A DNA stretch of 41,072 bases from Myxococcales bacterium (GTDB taxonomy: Bacteria > Myxococcota > Polyangia > Polyangiales > Polyangiaceae). The notes under the pieces were generated by a model, which ran no database searches, was not told where the DNA came from, and was given only the letters and a program-made list of their open reading frames with translations. Shown here one piece after another: positions 32,901 to 41,003 of this stretch (position 1 is its first letter; the number at the start of each line of letters is the position of its first letter). The stretch lies in assembly GCA_003151595.1 (NCBI GenBank), contig PLXW01000066.1, positions 4,572 through 45,643 on the forward strand, written 5' to 3'. The translations under genes were made by a program, and so were the position numbers.

Positions 32901-34414
32901 CGCTCGATTTCGATCTGCAAGCGGCGCGCGGGTTCAAGGGCGCCTTCACGCTGCACGGCACGGTCAGTCACGCGACGCACGACGCGGATCTGGCGCTGGC
33001 GCTCGAGCTCTCGCCGATCGATCTCGGGCTCCTCGTCGGCGTGGTTCCGAAGGTCGATCGCGCGACGGGGCAGCTCACGGGGAAGGTGCTGCTCGCGGGG
33101 CGCGCGCGTTCTCCGCACGTCGACGGCGATCTCCACGTCGCGGGGGGCGAGCTTTCGATCCACGGCCTCCCGAGCGTCGTGTCGGACATGACGATCGACG
33201 TTCAGGCGAATGCCGAAGAGGTCCGCATCGCGCGCGCGCAGGCGAAGTTCGCCGGCGGCACGGTGAGCATGAGCGGCGTCATGCCGTTGAAGCAGCTGCT
33301 GGCGGGAACGGCCGAGGCGCAAGTGGTCGCGCGCGGCGTTCACCTGGCGCCGGTCGAGGGCGTGAACGCGACCATCGACGCCGATCTCACCGTGGGCGTG
33401 AACGGACGCTCGGACGAGAGCGCCACCTCGAAGCTCCCGCGCGTGAGCGGCGACGTCGTGCTCACGCAGTTCGAGTACACGCGCCCCATCAACCTCACGA
33501 CCGACTTCAGCGCGCTCGGTGGCCGCGCGAAGCGGACCGTCGTCGACTCGTACGACCCGGCGCTCGACGCCTTGACGCTCGAGGTCCGCGTGCGATCGCG
33601 CGCGCCGATTCGCATTCGCAACAACCTCGTCGAGGTGGCGCTCGGCATCGACTCCGGCGCGCTCACGGTGAGCGGCACCAACCAGCGCCTCGGACTCCGC
33701 GGCGATCTCAAAGCGCAGCCGGGCGGCCGCTTCCACCTGCGCGGCAGCGAGTTCGACGTGCGGCAGGCGTACATCCGCTTCGACGATCCCACGCGCATCG
33801 CGCCGAACGTCGACGTCCTCGCCGTGACCGAATACCGCCGCTACACCGACACGACCGCCGCCTCGGCCGCCGGCGCCGGCGCCACGGGCATCGCGTCGGG
33901 CGGCACCGCGGGAACCGTCTGGCACATCACGCTCCATGCGTACGGCGACGCCGACAACCTGCACCTCGACATGACGAGTGATCCGCCGCTCTCGCAGGAG
34001 GACATCGTGCTCCTCCTCACGATCGGCATGACGCGCGCCGAAGTCGACCAGCTGCAAGCCGGCTCACTCGGCGCAAGCGCCGCGCTCGAAGCGCTGGCCA
34101 CCGTGAGCGGCGCCGACAAAGCCGTGAAGAGCGCCATCCCGATCATCGACGACTTCCGCTTCGGCAGCGCCTACGACCCGCGCAGCGGTCGCACCGAGCC
34201 GCAGGTCACCGTGGGCAAACGGCTCACGGAGAACGTGCGTGCCAGCGTGTCCAGCGGGCTCACGAGCGATCAAGATCGCGAAGTCAGATCGATCCTGGAG
34301 TGGCGCCTGAATCACCGCCTCAGCGTCCAGGGCTCCTACGACAACATCAATGACGTATCCTCGACCGTCGGAAATGTAGGCGTCGATCTAAGGTGGCGGC
34401 TCGAGTTCGAATAA
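29933..34414 (+). CDS. tamB: TamB/AsmA-family translocation and assembly module protein
   Basis: The 1493-residue product has a basic N terminus and one membrane anchor (about 25-48; C-V-L-F-A-A-I-G-V-L-P-I-G-L-T-L-L). A very long region of beta repeats follows, rich in the H-V-x-G-x-L and G-x-V-x-V pattern of AsmA/TamB proteins, which form a periplasm-spanning beta-taco groove. The last 350 residues match the C-terminal TamB domain, ending R-W-R-L-E-F-E after G-S-Y-D-N-I-N-D. TamB links the inner membrane to an Omp85 partner and carries phospholipids or helps insert outer-membrane proteins. The gene ends inside the following Omp85 gene with a 22-nt overlap. A 144-bp gap precedes it; no promoter is recognised. 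Confidence 0.92.
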   Translation: MDSRPSTPHPSPPRRRRRDWTRRIARILCVLFAAIGVLPIGLTLLARSSQLNAWAARESARVLSAEGLQAGYAIQVKLVPLALELTNVRVEATDGKGPALTSDRISARPRIFALLAGKLVLDQIEIDEPSIRLVMKDGAPQNLALHLPKSSNPTGKTIIHAPFSVFAVTGASVDLTLDDAHLVAKDIDVDLTTDDDGPEGSSFEIATRVGHAIFQRSRAFAQRGTAEPGVAVDDDELCSLDARVRYEPQMVLVRRLSAQGSADLDVASDTAPRCDLAANDKRRVEIDVSHLRVTIPEKSAALPRIDGHVHLRAPLGLAERAAQLPETDGWIGVEGDLRYADDTTLPELDGHLEAHDIKLAKYRFAQEIQADFGVHKNVVHAPKIMVRIADGVANITDAQVEPLVKGIPLRAKLDASGVSFFALMRDLGISPHPHVTWDIKELHLPVLKGTLAPLHLDGELASHTTNFAVADRAIDDPLHQRILGFKEASFTTHVAVRPVALEFSNVNATVGKSVVEGGLCSIGFDEKLRVDVPKAKIELEDISPLVDIPLAGQGEVEVHVSGKFTNPHLEGNVAIASFGLGDIPFGNVTSGRVTFEGTRVDLFDIKAQKGKSAYEMPKASLEFGGKASMELDGVATTTAMDLRDFLAIWHFEDDPRFESLDATLATRASIHLAMGGPEDTCGGGLVDVRAGVHATKVKLYGEEFDDGDADLEFRQYDRLAGIAGSEVSVRALTLHKFHPAGKEPSGSVLASGRVSHGGALHADVVMEALPLFRIQSLGSFRTKTEGTVSGIATADGTLDRFTVASDIDVSPARIRGTPLGPSHLHVTALQTSPPGRSMGKTRCGAPITPPFDKEAFLADTSSHGEVAIDGDVAGGAVHFDHVVVTRAPKPLITGKVAVRGLDLGALAKIATPPDANEVDDLAVSGTTKDDFAGKISGDLSIDRAQVGELEHAKIRFAPQELTFSRGAERVVMKATKETLVLDEDRLTVPSLDFDLQAARGFKGAFTLHGTVSHATHDADLALALELSPIDLGLLVGVVPKVDRATGQLTGKVLLAGRARSPHVDGDLHVAGGELSIHGLPSVVSDMTIDVQANAEEVRIARAQAKFAGGTVSMSGVMPLKQLLAGTAEAQVVARGVHLAPVEGVNATIDADLTVGVNGRSDESATSKLPRVSGDVVLTQFEYTRPINLTTDFSALGGRAKRTVVDSYDPALDALTLEVRVRSRAPIRIRNNLVEVALGIDSGALTVSGTNQRLGLRGDLKAQPGGRFHLRGSEFDVRQAYIRFDDPTRIAPNVDVLAVTEYRRYTDTTAASAAGAGATGIASGGTAGTVWHITLHAYGDADNLHLDMTSDPPLSQEDIVLLLTIGMTRAEVDQLQAGSLGASAALEALATVSGADKAVKSAIPIIDDFRFGSAYDPRSGRTEPQVTVGKRLTENVRASVSSGLTSDQDREVRSILEWRLNHRLSVQGSYDNINDVSSTVGNVGVDLRWRLEFE

Positions 34415-37400
34415 CTGCACTGACGCTGGCGCGTTTCACGTTCGCGTGGGCGCTGGTGCTGGCGTTCGTGCGACCGGCGCGCGCCGCCGATCCGGTTCGG
34501 GTCGTCTCGGTGCCCGCGCCGCAAGCCGCGGCGGCGGTGAGCCCGAAGCTGGAGCCTGCCGGAGATCTGTCGGCGTTCCTCGGGCGGCCGATCACGCGCC
34601 TCGACGTCTCGCTCGACGACGACACGTGGCCGCTGGCGGAGCCTCCGAAGATCGCGAGCGTGAAGATCGGGCAGCTGTTGAGCGGCTCGGCAGCCCGATC
34701 GATGATGGAAGAGGTGCTCGCGACGGGGCGCTTCGCGCGCGCGCGGGTCACGGCGAGCCTGAACGATGCGGGGTTGCGCGTGGTGCTGCACATCGTGCAG
34801 CGGCGGCTGGTGGAGACGCTGCGGCTCGATCTCCACGGCGCGCCCATCGAGCGCGACGAGCTGCTCCGCGAGGCCGATCTCGTGGAGGGGGGCGAGATCC
34901 TCGGCGTCGATCTGCCGACGTACCGCGCGCGCATGGAGAGCTACCTCGCGCGTCGCGGCTTCCCCACGGCCGGCGCGGCGATCGAGTCGCGCGAGACCGA
35001 CGACCCGACGCGCGTGCTCGTGCTGGTCGCGGTGTCGCCTGGCGGCGCGCGCGTCCTGCAGCGTCGCGCGTTCTACGTCTTCGGCGCCGACGCGGACCCC
35101 CTCCGCCCCGTGCTCGAGGGGTACCGCGTGGCCATCGGCCAGCGCGCGGACGAGAACGCCTTCGACGCCGCCGACACCGCGCTCGAAGCACGCCTCCGCG
35201 CGCTCGGTCATCACAGGGCCGACGTCTCGCACGACGTGGTGTTCGACGGCGGGCTCGTCACGCTTCGCGTCCGCGTCGACGCCGGCCCGCTCTTCCAGCC
35301 GCGCTTCACCGGCAACGATCACTACGACGCCAGCGCGCTCGCAGGCGCCCTCGCGCTCGACGAAGAGACCGATCTCGCCCCGGGCCACCTCGTGCAGAAG
35401 CTCCACGACTTCTACGTGAAGCGCGGCTTCCTTGACGCCGAGGTCACGCTCGAAGCGCGCGGCGGCGACGTCGATCGCGTGCATTTCCTGGTGTTCCACG
35501 TCGTCGAGAACGCGCGCGTGAAGGTCGCCATGCGCGCGTACCCGTGCCTCAAGCTCGCCGAGATCAAGAAGCTCTCCGGCGGCGGGCCGCGCACCCCGAG
35601 CGAGATCGGCGACGAGATCGACAGCTACCTCGAGGAGGAGCTCCCCGGCGCCGACCTCCTCCGCGATCCCGATCCCAGAGGTCTCGACGCGACGATCACC
35701 ACGCGCGATCCGGCGATGCTCGGCACGCGTGTCACGCCGATCGATCTGGAGCCCGACGGCACGTTCTCGCCCGACACGTACGATCGCGCCGCGCTCCACG
35801 TGCAGGAGCTCTATCGCAACGAGGGGTACCTCCACGCGCAGGTCGGCCTCGTCGAAGTGTTGCGGCGTCGCTGCGATCCGCGATCGCCCCCCGGGCGCTG
35901 CATCCCGATCGCGTACTCGCTGGCACCGCCCGAAGAGTGCGCGTACGACTCGACCGATCTCCCGCTCCCCGTCGCGCCGCTCGATCCGTCGTTCACCTGC
36001 GTGCCCGACCCGGCGCACGGCGGCGAGTGCGAGCCGCAGGTCACGCTGCGCATCCCGGTGAAGCTGGGGCCGCGCGCGTTCCTCTACGACCTCGCGTTCA
36101 CCGGCGCGCGCACGGTGGCCGAGAAACGGCTGGCCATCGCGACCGAGCTGGTGCTGGGCGAGCCGGCCAACGCGCTGAAGCTCGAGGACGCGCGTCGCAA
36201 GCTAGTCGACCTCTACAAAGAGGAAGGCTTCGCGTTCGTCGACGTGAAGTACGTGCTCGACTCGTCCGTCGATCACACGCGTGCCCGCGCGCGCTTCGAC
36301 ATCGTCGAAGGCGATCGCGTGCTCGTGAAAGAGATCGTGATTCGCGGCAACGAGCGGACGAACGACTGGACGATTCGCCGGCGTATCGCGCTCGCCGTCG
36401 GCCAGCCGTACCGCACCAGCAACGTGCGAAAGACGCAGGAGCGCATCGCCACGCTCAACGTCTTCTCGAACATCAACGTCGCGCTCGAGGACCCGTACGT
36501 TCCGCAGCGAAACAAGGTCGTCATCGTCACGGTGACCGAGCGCTACCCGCAGTCGATCGAGTTCGCGCCCGGTCTGTCCACCGGTGAGGGCATCCGCGGC
36601 GAGCTCGATTACACGCACTCCAACATCGGCGGCGACGCCATCGGCTTCAGCCTGCGCGCGCGCCTCTCGTACCTGCCCGACGAGCTGATCCTCGACCCCG
36701 TCGTGAAGCAGAACTTCGACTCGTACGGCGGCCCGAACTTCTCTGGGAAGCGCCTGGCGCGAAGGCTCACCGCGACGCTGTCGTTCCCCGAGATCGGTCT
36801 CGGACCGCTCGTGCGCATGCAGGTCGACGGCGTCGCCGTGCACGATCTCGAGCACGACTTCGTGCTCGACAAGTACGCCGCCATTCCCGGCGTCTACTAC
36901 CGCCCCTTCCGCGAGCTTCAGTTCGCGCTCTCGCAGAGCTTCGAGCACAACGAAGCGACGATCTTCGGCTTCGACTCGATCGCGAACTACCTCGCCGCGC
37001 AGTCGTCGGGCGGCATCTCGAACGCCGACCTGGCGAGCCTCCTCCGCTTCCCCAACGTGCCGAGCCACGCCTTCGCGCAGCGGCTCGTCGTCACGTTCGA
37101 TCGCCGCGACAACACGTTCAACCCGCACCGCGGCACGCTGTTCGTGAGCGGCGTCGAGCACACCGATTGGTTCGGCGAAGGGCCCGAGTGCGAAACGATC
37201 GGCAAGCTCCAGACGTGCAGCGTCCCCGCCGGCCACACCGCCCGCTTCACCGAGAAGCTCGCCGCGTATCTCCCCGTGACCAAGACGATCACGCTGGCCG
37301 GCGAGATCCGCACGGGGCTCAACATCCAGATGGTCCCCGGCTCGCAGACGTACCCCGATCGTCTCTTCTTCCTGGGCGGCGTCGACTCGATGCGCGGCTA

Positions 37401-37806
37401 CCTGCAAGACAGCATGCTCACGCAGGAGGACGCCGATCACATCGCCTCCGACGCGCGCAACGCCGGCATCCCCGCCGACAAGAAGTTCACGATCGGCCAG
37501 GTCGGTCTTCGCGGCGGCAACCTGATGCTCAACCCGAAGCTCGAGCTGCGCATCCCGATCCGTTCGCCGGTGGAGACCGTGCTCTTCACCGACGCCGGCA
37601 ACATCTGGCAGAACCCGACGTACATCTTCTCGAACGGCATCAGCCTCCGCGTCGCCGCAGGCTCGGGCATCCGGATCGAGACGCCCATCGGCCCTTTGGC
37701 ATTCGACTACGGCGTGAACCTGTCGCGCCTGTTCTCGGCGCCCACCAGCGCGCGCCGCACGTACGAAGACTTCGGCGCGTTCCATTTCGCGATCGGTCTC
37801 TTCTGA
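34393..37806 (+). CDS. Omp85-family outer-membrane translocase, TamA/BamA-like, with many POTRA domains
   Basis: The 1137-residue product starts at a GTG lying 22 nt inside tamB. A signal peptide ends A-R-A (about residue 31). POTRA-like domains extend to about residue 710, more than the three of TamA, with repeats such as V-K-E-I-V-I-R-G-N-E-R-T. An insertion with five Cys (about 494-546), and another Cys at about 385, is unusual. The C-terminal 16-stranded barrel has V-D-S-M-R-G-Y (loop 6 motif; Arg1001) and ends F-H-F-A-I-G-L-F with a terminal Phe, the assembly signal. It inserts or translocates proteins or lipids at the outer membrane. Operon position supports a TamA-like role; the length is closer to BamA-plus. 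Confidence 0.92.
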   Translation: MAARVRITALTLARFTFAWALVLAFVRPARAADPVRVVSVPAPQAAAAVSPKLEPAGDLSAFLGRPITRLDVSLDDDTWPLAEPPKIASVKIGQLLSGSAARSMMEEVLATGRFARARVTASLNDAGLRVVLHIVQRRLVETLRLDLHGAPIERDELLREADLVEGGEILGVDLPTYRARMESYLARRGFPTAGAAIESRETDDPTRVLVLVAVSPGGARVLQRRAFYVFGADADPLRPVLEGYRVAIGQRADENAFDAADTALEARLRALGHHRADVSHDVVFDGGLVTLRVRVDAGPLFQPRFTGNDHYDASALAGALALDEETDLAPGHLVQKLHDFYVKRGFLDAEVTLEARGGDVDRVHFLVFHVVENARVKVAMRAYPCLKLAEIKKLSGGGPRTPSEIGDEIDSYLEEELPGADLLRDPDPRGLDATITTRDPAMLGTRVTPIDLEPDGTFSPDTYDRAALHVQELYRNEGYLHAQVGLVEVLRRRCDPRSPPGRCIPIAYSLAPPEECAYDSTDLPLPVAPLDPSFTCVPDPAHGGECEPQVTLRIPVKLGPRAFLYDLAFTGARTVAEKRLAIATELVLGEPANALKLEDARRKLVDLYKEEGFAFVDVKYVLDSSVDHTRARARFDIVEGDRVLVKEIVIRGNERTNDWTIRRRIALAVGQPYRTSNVRKTQERIATLNVFSNINVALEDPYVPQRNKVVIVTVTERYPQSIEFAPGLSTGEGIRGELDYTHSNIGGDAIGFSLRARLSYLPDELILDPVVKQNFDSYGGPNFSGKRLARRLTATLSFPEIGLGPLVRMQVDGVAVHDLEHDFVLDKYAAIPGVYYRPFRELQFALSQSFEHNEATIFGFDSIANYLAAQSSGGISNADLASLLRFPNVPSHAFAQRLVVTFDRRDNTFNPHRGTLFVSGVEHTDWFGEGPECETIGKLQTCSVPAGHTARFTEKLAAYLPVTKTITLAGEIRTGLNIQMVPGSQTYPDRLFFLGGVDSMRGYLQDSMLTQEDADHIASDARNAGIPADKKFTIGQVGLRGGNLMLNPKLELRIPIRSPVETVLFTDAGNIWQNPTYIFSNGISLRVAAGSGIRIETPIGPLAFDYGVNLSRLFSAPTSARRTYEDFGAFHFAIGLF

Positions 37807-37869
37807 TTCGCTCGGATTTCGAAACGCGAGGCGCGACCATCGCGCCGTGTCGCGCGTAGTCTCGGGACC

Positions 37870-39447
37870 ATGTCCGACTACGTCGTCATCGGCGCCGGCG
37901 CCGCGGGTTGCGTGCTCGCGGGGCGCCTCAGCGAAAACGGAGCGACGTCGGTGACGCTGCTCGAAGCCGGCGGCACGAACAAGAAGCTGTTCGTCGGACT
38001 CCCCGCCGGGTTCAACAAGCTATTCAAGAGCCACGACGACTGGGCGTACTTCACCGAGCCCGAGCCGGAGCTCGGCGAGCGTCGCCTCTACTGGCCGCGC
38101 GGGAAGTTGCTCGGCGGCAGCAGCTCGATGAACGCGATGATCTACATGCGCGGCACCCCCGCCGACTACGACGGTTGGAGCGCGCTCGGCTGCGCGGGGT
38201 GGTCGTGGAGAGACGTCCTCCCGTTCTTCCTCAAGGCGGAGCGCAACGCGCGCGGCGCGTCCGATCATCACGGCGGCGACGGCGCGATTCACGTCAGCGA
38301 GCTGCGCGAGACGAGCCCCGTGAGCCGCGCGTTCATCGATGCGTGCGTCGAGCACGGCTTCGCGCGGACCGACGACTTCAACGGCCCGAACCACGAAGGC
38401 TTCGGCTTCTACCAGGTGACGCAGCATCGCGGGCGTCGCTTCAGCGCGGCCGACGCCTACCTCGCGCCGGCGCGAAAGCGTCGGAACCTTCACGTCGAAA
38501 CGAAGGCGCGGGTGACGCGACTGCTCTTCGAACGGGCGCGATGCATCGGTGTCGAGTACGTGAAGAATGGAAAGACCAAGCGCGTCCTCGCCACGCGCGA
38601 AGTTCTCCTGGCGGGCGGCGCGATCAACTCACCGCAGCTCCTCCTCGCCTCGGGCATCGGTCCGGCCGACGAGCTGCGCGCGCTCGGGATCGACGTCGTC
38701 GCCGACGTGCGCGGCGTCGGCAAGAACCTGCAAGACCATCCGCTCGTCGGCCTCTACTACGCGTGCAAGGAGCCGATCACACTCGACGTCGCCGAAGGGA
38801 TTCCGAACCTCCTGCGGTACCTGTTCGGCGGTCGCGGCCCGCTCACGTCGAACGTCGCCGAGGCCGGCGGCTTCTGGAGGTCGCGCGCCGACTTGAAAGA
38901 GCCCGATCTTCAGCTGCACTTCGCGCCGGCGTGGTTCGTCGATCACGGCTTCACCAAGCCCGAGGGGTGCGGCTTCTCGATCGGCCCCACGCTTCTCCAT
39001 CCGCAGAGCCGAGGTGAGATTCGCCTGCGCAGCGCCGACCCGCGCGATCCTCCGCGCATCTTCGCGCGCTACCTGAGCGACCGCCGCGACCTCGACACGC
39101 TCGTCGCCGGCGTGAAGACGATGCGCGAGGTTGCAAAAGGCAAAGCGCTCGCGGCGTACCGAGGCACCGAGCGATCGCCGGGCGAGGCCGTTCGCACCGA
39201 CTCGGAGATCGCCGACTACGTGCGCCGCGGTCTCGAGACGCTCTACCACCCCGTCGGCACGTGCAAGATGGGGACGGACGCCGACGCGGTTGTCGATCCC
39301 GAGCTGCGCGTGCGCGGCGTCGGCGGGCTGCGCGTGATCGATGCGTCGATCATGCCGAAGATCCCGGGCGGCAACACGCAGGCGCCGACGGTGATGATCG
39401 CCGAACGCGCGGCAGCGCTGCTCGGCGGCACGAACGGGGCGCGTTAG
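37870..39447 (+). CDS. GMC-family FAD-dependent alcohol/choline dehydrogenase
   Basis: The 525-residue product begins with the FAD-binding V-I-G-A-G-A-A-G (about 6-13). GMC signatures follow: P-R-G-K-L-L-G-G-S-S-S-M-N (about 76-88) and L-A-G-G-A-I-N-S-P-Q-L-L (about 247-258). The catalytic His460 lies in Y-H-P-V-G-T-C-K-M-G and Asn502 in G-G-N-T-Q-A-P. It oxidises primary alcohols or choline-like substrates to aldehydes using FAD; substrate and electron acceptor cannot be set from sequence. The choline-specific betA neighbours (betB, betI) are absent, so I do not use that name. No signal peptide. It follows the Omp85 gene by 63 bp, which contains no clear terminator. Confidence 0.93.
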   Translation: MSDYVVIGAGAAGCVLAGRLSENGATSVTLLEAGGTNKKLFVGLPAGFNKLFKSHDDWAYFTEPEPELGERRLYWPRGKLLGGSSSMNAMIYMRGTPADYDGWSALGCAGWSWRDVLPFFLKAERNARGASDHHGGDGAIHVSELRETSPVSRAFIDACVEHGFARTDDFNGPNHEGFGFYQVTQHRGRRFSAADAYLAPARKRRNLHVETKARVTRLLFERARCIGVEYVKNGKTKRVLATREVLLAGGAINSPQLLLASGIGPADELRALGIDVVADVRGVGKNLQDHPLVGLYYACKEPITLDVAEGIPNLLRYLFGGRGPLTSNVAEAGGFWRSRADLKEPDLQLHFAPAWFVDHGFTKPEGCGFSIGPTLLHPQSRGEIRLRSADPRDPPRIFARYLSDRRDLDTLVAGVKTMREVAKGKALAAYRGTERSPGEAVRTDSEIADYVRRGLETLYHPVGTCKMGTDADAVVDPELRVRGVGGLRVIDASIMPKIPGGNTQAPTVMIAERAAALLGGTNGAR

Positions 39448-39508
39448 CGACGAAGGCGCGGATCCGACGGCGCGATTCGCGCGTACGCTTTCACGTGAGG
39501 GATTGCAC

Positions 39509-40411
39509 ATGGCCGACACGATCTTGATCACCGCGTCACTCCGCATCGAGGCCTCGCCCGACTACGTGCGCGCGCAGTACCGCGACATCGACCACCACAT
39601 CCGCAACAACGTGCACCCGTCGATCAAATACACGTGGGAGCCGTCGGCGTCGGGCGAGCGGAAGATCAAGACCGAGTTCCGCATTCTCGGCGTGCCGCAG
39701 TTCGACGTCTCGCTCCTCGAAGACGCGCCCGACGGGTCGTTCGTCATTCGCTACCTCGAAGGGACGAACGCCGGCATGGTGCTGGTGCACGAGTTCGTGC
39801 CGCTCGACGGAGGCAAGGCGACCGACGTTCGTCTGCGCGCCGACGCTCCGTCGTCGATGGTGCGGAAACTCATGGGGCCGCTCTTCACGATCGGCGCCCG
39901 CCAGGTGATGAAGAAGGCGCTGTACGAGGACAAGGTCGACATCGAGAAGAAGTCGTTCGCGCCCGGCGCGGCGGCGGGGAACGTCGCGCGCGCGGTCCAG
40001 CCGCTGGAGCACGTGACCGATCCGAAGGCGGCGCGCGCGGTCGTGGCCGCCGCGTGCCTGGTGACGACGGCCGACGGGATCGTCGATGACGCCGAGCGGA
40101 ACGTCGTCAGCGCGATCGCGAAGACGCTCGACGTCGATGCGACGTGGGCCCGCGCGCAGGAAGACGAGCTGCTCCAGGCGTCGAAGAGCGACGCGATCGC
40201 GGCGAAGGCGAAAGCGGTCGGCGAGGATCTCGCGCACGCCGACGTGGCCGACGCGGGGTTGCTCGCGGCGGCGGTCGCGGCGCTCGTGAGCCACGGGATG
40301 TCGGCTGGCGAGCTGGAGACGCTGCGCGCGGTGGCGGCGGGGGCAGGCGTCACCGATGCGGCGCTCGCGAAGATCGTGGAAGTCGCCGACAACGCCCTGA
40401 TGCATGCCTGA
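39509..40411 (+). CDS. SRPBCC-TerB fusion protein, unknown function
   Basis: From the ATG at 39509, which follows GAGG by 8 bases, the product has 300 residues; a TTG two codons earlier is less likely. The first 150 residues look like a SRPBCC/START-type helix-grip fold that binds a hydrophobic ligand (opening strand and V-R-A-Q-Y-R-D-I-D, G-M-V-L-V-H-E-F-V-P-L, and a long C-terminal helix). Residues about 170-300 resemble the helical TerB domain, with A-C-L-V-T-T-A-D-G-I-V-D-D-A-E-R (about 182-197) as the acidic metal-binding signature. The link between the domains is Ala/Gly-rich. I know of no named family combining them. No signal peptide, so cytoplasmic. It is 61 bp after the GMC gene and may be co-transcribed. 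Confidence 0.75.
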   Translation: MADTILITASLRIEASPDYVRAQYRDIDHHIRNNVHPSIKYTWEPSASGERKIKTEFRILGVPQFDVSLLEDAPDGSFVIRYLEGTNAGMVLVHEFVPLDGGKATDVRLRADAPSSMVRKLMGPLFTIGARQVMKKALYEDKVDIEKKSFAPGAAAGNVARAVQPLEHVTDPKAARAVVAAACLVTTADGIVDDAERNVVSAIAKTLDVDATWARAQEDELLQASKSDAIAAKAKAVGEDLAHADVADAGLLAAAVAALVSHGMSAGELETLRAVAAGAGVTDAALAKIVEVADNALMHA

Positions 40412-40427
40412 CCGGCGCGACGCGCGC

Positions 40428-41003
40428 TCAGCCGCCGTCGTGCGGGCTCAACACCTTCAAGCGATCGCACGCCAGCCCCGCGCCTGCCTTGCACGCGCCC
40501 TCGTAGAGCGTCCGCGCCTTGTCGAGGTCCTTCGGAACGCCGCGTCCGTACTCGAGCATGATGGCGTAGTTCGCGCAGCCGACCTGCCAGCCGATCGTGC
40601 ACGCCTTCTCGTACGCCGCCGTCGCCTTCGCGAGATCCACGGCGACGCCGTGCGCGTACTCGTGCATCTGCCCCGACGACACGCACCCCGCTGCGTTCCC
40701 GAGCTCGCACGAGCGATCGAAGTACGCCGTCCCCAGCGTCTCGTTCTTCGAGGCGTCGCCCGCTTCGCCGAACTCGTAGGTAACGCCCAGACGCCGGCAG
40801 CGATCGCCCGCGCCGGCGTCGCACTCGCGCTGGCAAAGCTCGACGTCGTCGCACCCGGCGATCACGTTCGCGATCTGGATCGGCGGCGCCGACGGAAGCC
40901 CCATCGTGTCGCCGTGCGAGTGCACGTGCTCGCCGCTGTCCTTGCACGCGAAGAGCGCGAACGGCGCGAGCGCCATCGCCAGAACGATCGCCGAGGCGCG
41001 CAT
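40428..41003 (-). CDS. Sel1-repeat lipoprotein with His cluster
   Basis: The 191-residue product has a signal sequence and a lipobox L-F-A-C (Cys20), so it is predicted to be a lipid-anchored envelope protein. Soon after is a His cluster (H-V-H-S-H-G-D) that could bind metal. Sel1/SLR repeats follow from about residue 50, each with paired Cys at regular spacing (A-C-T-I-G-W-Q-V-G-C-A-N-Y-A), as in the Helicobacter cysteine-rich proteins. The Cys pairs probably form disulfides. Sel1 proteins usually act as scaffolds. The ATG overlaps the stop of the upstream dehydrogenase gene by one base (TGATG). It ends 16 bp from the convergent SRPBCC-TerB gene. Confidence 0.85.
   Translation of the reverse strand: MRASAIVLAMALAPFALFACKDSGEHVHSHGDTMGLPSAPPIQIANVIAGCDDVELCQRECDAGAGDRCRRLGVTYEFGEAGDASKNETLGTAYFDRSCELGNAAGCVSSGQMHEYAHGVAVDLAKATAAYEKACTIGWQVGCANYAIMLEYGRGVPKDLDKARTLYEGACKAGAGLACDRLKVLSPHDGG

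Noticed and set aside
29900..34057. Minus-strand open frame of about 1385 codons
   Set aside because: It lies wholly opposite tamB, has a repetitive Arg/Glu/Asp/Val composition typical of antisense frames in GC-rich DNA, and no recognisable domain.
37807..37869. Intrinsic terminator after the Omp85 gene
   Set aside because: The GC-rich segment has only imperfect complementarity and no T-run.
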